Of a DNA stretch of 7,429 bases, positions 5,973 to 7,429 are shown piece after piece. Every line of letters starts with the position of its first letter. Positions within the stretch are counted from its first letter, which is position 1. A model generated the notes under the pieces. That model had not been told where the DNA came from. It made no database searches and saw only the letters and a program-made list of their open reading frames with translations. The DNA lies in the NCBI GenBank assembly GCA_946490455.1, contig CAMLXE010000085.1:1-7429 (forward strand). The letters run 5' to 3'. The stretch comes from an uncultured Desulfovibrio sp. Its GTDB lineage: Bacteria; Desulfobacterota; Desulfovibrionia; Desulfovibrionales; Desulfovibrionaceae. Position numbers and translations under genes: made by a program.

Positions 5973-7064
5973 TCAGCGGGCAGACTTCCAATAGGTCTTG
6001 TCATTGACCATATCCCAGAAACGCTCCTGATCTATGTCAGTTACGATACGGGCCTTGACGCATCCGGCCGGAGAGACCTTGGGAAATGCCAGAGACTGTC
6101 CGTAGGACAGGCCAAACTGGGTGTTCACGTCTATGGCGCAGGTCTTTTCTTCGGTAATAATGCTTGGATCAATGATTGCGGCGGCTACCAGAACGTCCCA
6201 GACAAAATGGGTAAAGTTGGCGTCCTTGGCAAAGGACTGTCCGACAACGGATTTTTTCAGAATATCAGCCTGTGCGCTCTTGCCGAGGCTGGCAAGGAAG
6301 CGGTCATAATGGTTTTTGTGGAAAACGACCTTTTCGCATACATCCAGGCCGAATACGACTTGTTCCTTAAACGGTGCGCGCACAGTCATTTGAGCGGCTT
6401 CGGGGTCTATCCACCAGTTGAATTCCGCCGCAGGCGTTACGTTGCCCGGCTGGAAGAAAGCGCCGCCCATGTAGACAACGCGCTTGACCAGAGGCACGAT
6501 ATCGGGAGCCATGCGGATGGCAGCGGCCAAGTTGGTGCAGGGCCCGATGGCGGCGATAGTTACTTCATGAGGGTTCGCCCGGATGGTGTCGATGATGAAG
6601 TTGACGGCATGTATGTCTAGCGGTTTGAATTTGGGTTCACTTTTGTAGTGTTTTTTATAAAATTCCAGCCAGCTTGTAGGTTCGGGACGGCCAATGGAAC
6701 CAAGCCAGGCGTCGTGTCCCATGCCGAACTGGGCACGTTCCATTTCAAAAAGTTCATGGCGCTGCGGACGCAGAGGATAGCGCATGCCTTCCACTACTGG
6801 GATATCGAGTCCTTCAATTTCCAGCTGGCGCAATCCGTAGGCTACGCCCTCCTGCACCCAGCTGTTGCCGGTGACGCAGGTCACGCCAAGCAGATCTATG
6901 CCCGGCGCATTGGCCAGCATGATGAGGGCGACCCCGTCGTCGAACATCTCGACCATATCCGTATCCAGCAAGACTTTTTCTTTCTGCTGGGCCGCCTGGA
7001 CACTTGTTCCGCAGAGCAGGCAAAACGCCGCTACGCTCAACAATATATGACTAATGATTCTCAT
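5973..7064 (-). CDS. Exported inosine/uridine-type nucleoside hydrolase, variant active site
   Basis: The start at 7064 has AAGGAG seven bases upstream. Residues 1-24 are a Sec signal peptide (cleaved near VQA-A), so the enzyme acts outside the cytoplasm. It should hydrolyse the N-glycosidic bond of ribonucleosides, giving ribose and free base. The family fold is clear: DTD (34-36) and DD (42-43) for the calcium site, TGN (65-67), IGPCTN (173-178), YMGG (198-201), EFNWWIDPEAA (214-224) and WD (289-290). Two features differ from typical members. Five residues (MVEMF) rather than three separate D36 from the DD pair. Trp289, not His, precedes the calcium-binding Asp290. The WD pair matches Trp260-Asp261 of the trypanosome purine-specific (IAG) hydrolases, so purine preference is inferred. 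Length (363) is slightly above the usual 310-340 because of the signal. The lipoprotein gene follows 95 bases downstream. Confidence 0.95.
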   Translation of the reverse strand: MRIISHILLSVAAFCLLCGTSVQAAQQKEKVLLDTDMVEMFDDGVALIMLANAPGIDLLGVTCVTGNSWVQEGVAYGLRQLEIEGLDIPVVEGMRYPLRPQRHELFEMERAQFGMGHDAWLGSIGRPEPTSWLEFYKKHYKSEPKFKPLDIHAVNFIIDTIRANPHEVTIAAIGPCTNLAAAIRMAPDIVPLVKRVVYMGGAFFQPGNVTPAAEFNWWIDPEAAQMTVRAPFKEQVVFGLDVCEKVVFHKNHYDRFLASLGKSAQADILKKSVVGQSFAKDANFTHFVWDVLVAAAIIDPSIITEEKTCAIDVNTQFGLSYGQSLAFPKVSPAGCVKARIVTDIDQERFWDMVNDKTYWKSAR

Positions 7065-7096
7065 GAGTGTACTCCTTGCTTATTTTGTCCTGTCAG

Positions 7097-7110
7097 AGCC
7101 CGAAAGGGCT
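7097..7110. repeat. Small hairpin in the leader of the nucleoside hydrolase gene
   Basis: AGCCC (7097-7101) and GGGCT (7106-7110) pair around four bases, which read TTTC in the minus-strand transcript. It lies between the candidate promoter and the ribosome binding site. It is too far from the start codon to hide it and has no T-run. It may only affect leader stability. Confidence 0.35.
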
Positions 7111-7125
7111 GCGACGTCCTCTTGA

Positions 7126-7154
7126 AGGATAGTCAAGGCTCAACATTACGTCAT
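7126..7154 (-). promoter_or_regulatory. Candidate promoter for the nucleoside hydrolase-lipoprotein unit
   Basis: On the minus strand ATGACG (7149-7154) and TATCCT (7126-7131) are spaced by 17 bases, each matching consensus at 4 of 6 positions. Transcription would start near 7119, giving a leader of about 55 bases. The match is modest. An A/T tract at 7191-7203 followed by TTGAAC further upstream is an alternative start of a promoter but has no good -10. Confidence 0.25.
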
Positions 7155-7252
7155 GGGGTCAGTGATGCCTAGGTGATAACCACAATCGTTCAAAAAAATT
7201 TTTCGAATAGAGCTATGGAAGTAGTTTATGGTAGGATTGTATGGAAAAATTC

Positions 7253-7429
7253 CTAACGTCCTTTGAAATATACGTCCACATAATCGACTACGGGATCACA
7301 GGGGTTATCCATTTGCTGGAGCCGCCAGTACTTGCGGTTTTTCGTTACGCGAAATGTAAATTCTCCCGAGCGGGGACAGGGCTTTCCGCCGGCAATATGG
7401 CTCACCCGTGTGACAAGAACCCCCGTGAC
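7253..7429 (-). CDS. C-terminal end of an unidentified gene (partial)
   Basis: The minus strand is open from the right edge to TAG at 7253-7255, giving the last 58 residues of a protein that begins outside the window. It ends with KYWRLQQMDNPCDP and VDYVDVYFKGR, and contains two cysteines (18 and 44 of the visible part). The aromatic-rich, charged composition looks like real coding sequence. I do not recognise a family. It is co-directional with the nucleoside hydrolase, 188 bases upstream. No clear hairpin terminator lies between them, so read-through is possible. Confidence 0.6.
   Translation of the reverse strand, partial: VTGVLVTRVSHIAGGKPCPRSGEFTFRVTKNRKYWRLQQMDNPCDPVVDYVDVYFKGR

Noticed and set aside
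5970..6620. Plus-strand open frame of 216 codons
   Set aside because: It is entirely opposite the nucleoside hydrolase, where family motifs are unmistakable; long antisense frames are common opposite genes of this composition.
7189..7207. A/T-only inverted repeat as terminator of the partial gene at the right edge
   Set aside because: The stem has almost no G-C pairs and would be unstable. It is better read as an A/T tract.

Overview
The window (7,429 bases) looks like chromosomal DNA of a Gram-negative bacterium of moderate GC. It contains a lipobox lipoprotein, several cleavable Sec signal peptides, an LprI-type periplasmic domain and exported ankyrin repeats. The nucleoside hydrolase and the lipoprotein remind me of proteins from host-associated Desulfovibrionaceae, but that taxonomic guess rests on memory and is weak. 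I see no transposase, phage gene, tRNA, rRNA or CRISPR array.

Layout, left to right. Positions 1-52 hold a candidate promoter firing leftwards out of the window. Positions 47-714 (minus) hold a small decayed gene: its reading frame is broken twice by one extra base, each time in or beside a homopolymer, and a further open stretch follows its stop codon. Just upstream, in the same direction, is an exported protein of unknown function (750-1925). Next comes an exported protein with two DxDxDG motifs and a C-terminal LprI-like domain (2148-3596, minus). A 339-base divergent intergenic region (3597-3935) contains palindromes and a candidate promoter. It separates that gene from an exported ankyrin-repeat protein on the plus strand (3936-5045), which is visibly more GC-rich than its neighbours. 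A convergent intergenic region (5046-5211) holds two inverted repeats, one a likely bidirectional terminator. Then come a lipoprotein (5212-5877, minus) and, upstream of it in the same direction, an exported nucleoside hydrolase with an unusual active-site signature (5973-7064, minus). The last 177 bases carry the C-terminus of another minus-strand gene that begins outside the window.

How the genes may work together. Every gene whose N-terminus is visible starts with a signal peptide, so this is a cluster of envelope or periplasmic proteins. The hydrolase and lipoprotein probably form a two-gene unit (95-base gap), consistent with extracytoplasmic nucleoside salvage. The 391-residue protein and the decayed gene probably formed another unit (35-base gap). 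The LprI-like and ankyrin genes share a divergent control region. No established system is recognisable as a whole. The most notable items are the nucleoside hydrolase active site, the LprI fusion paired with an exported ankyrin protein, and the double-frameshift gene.
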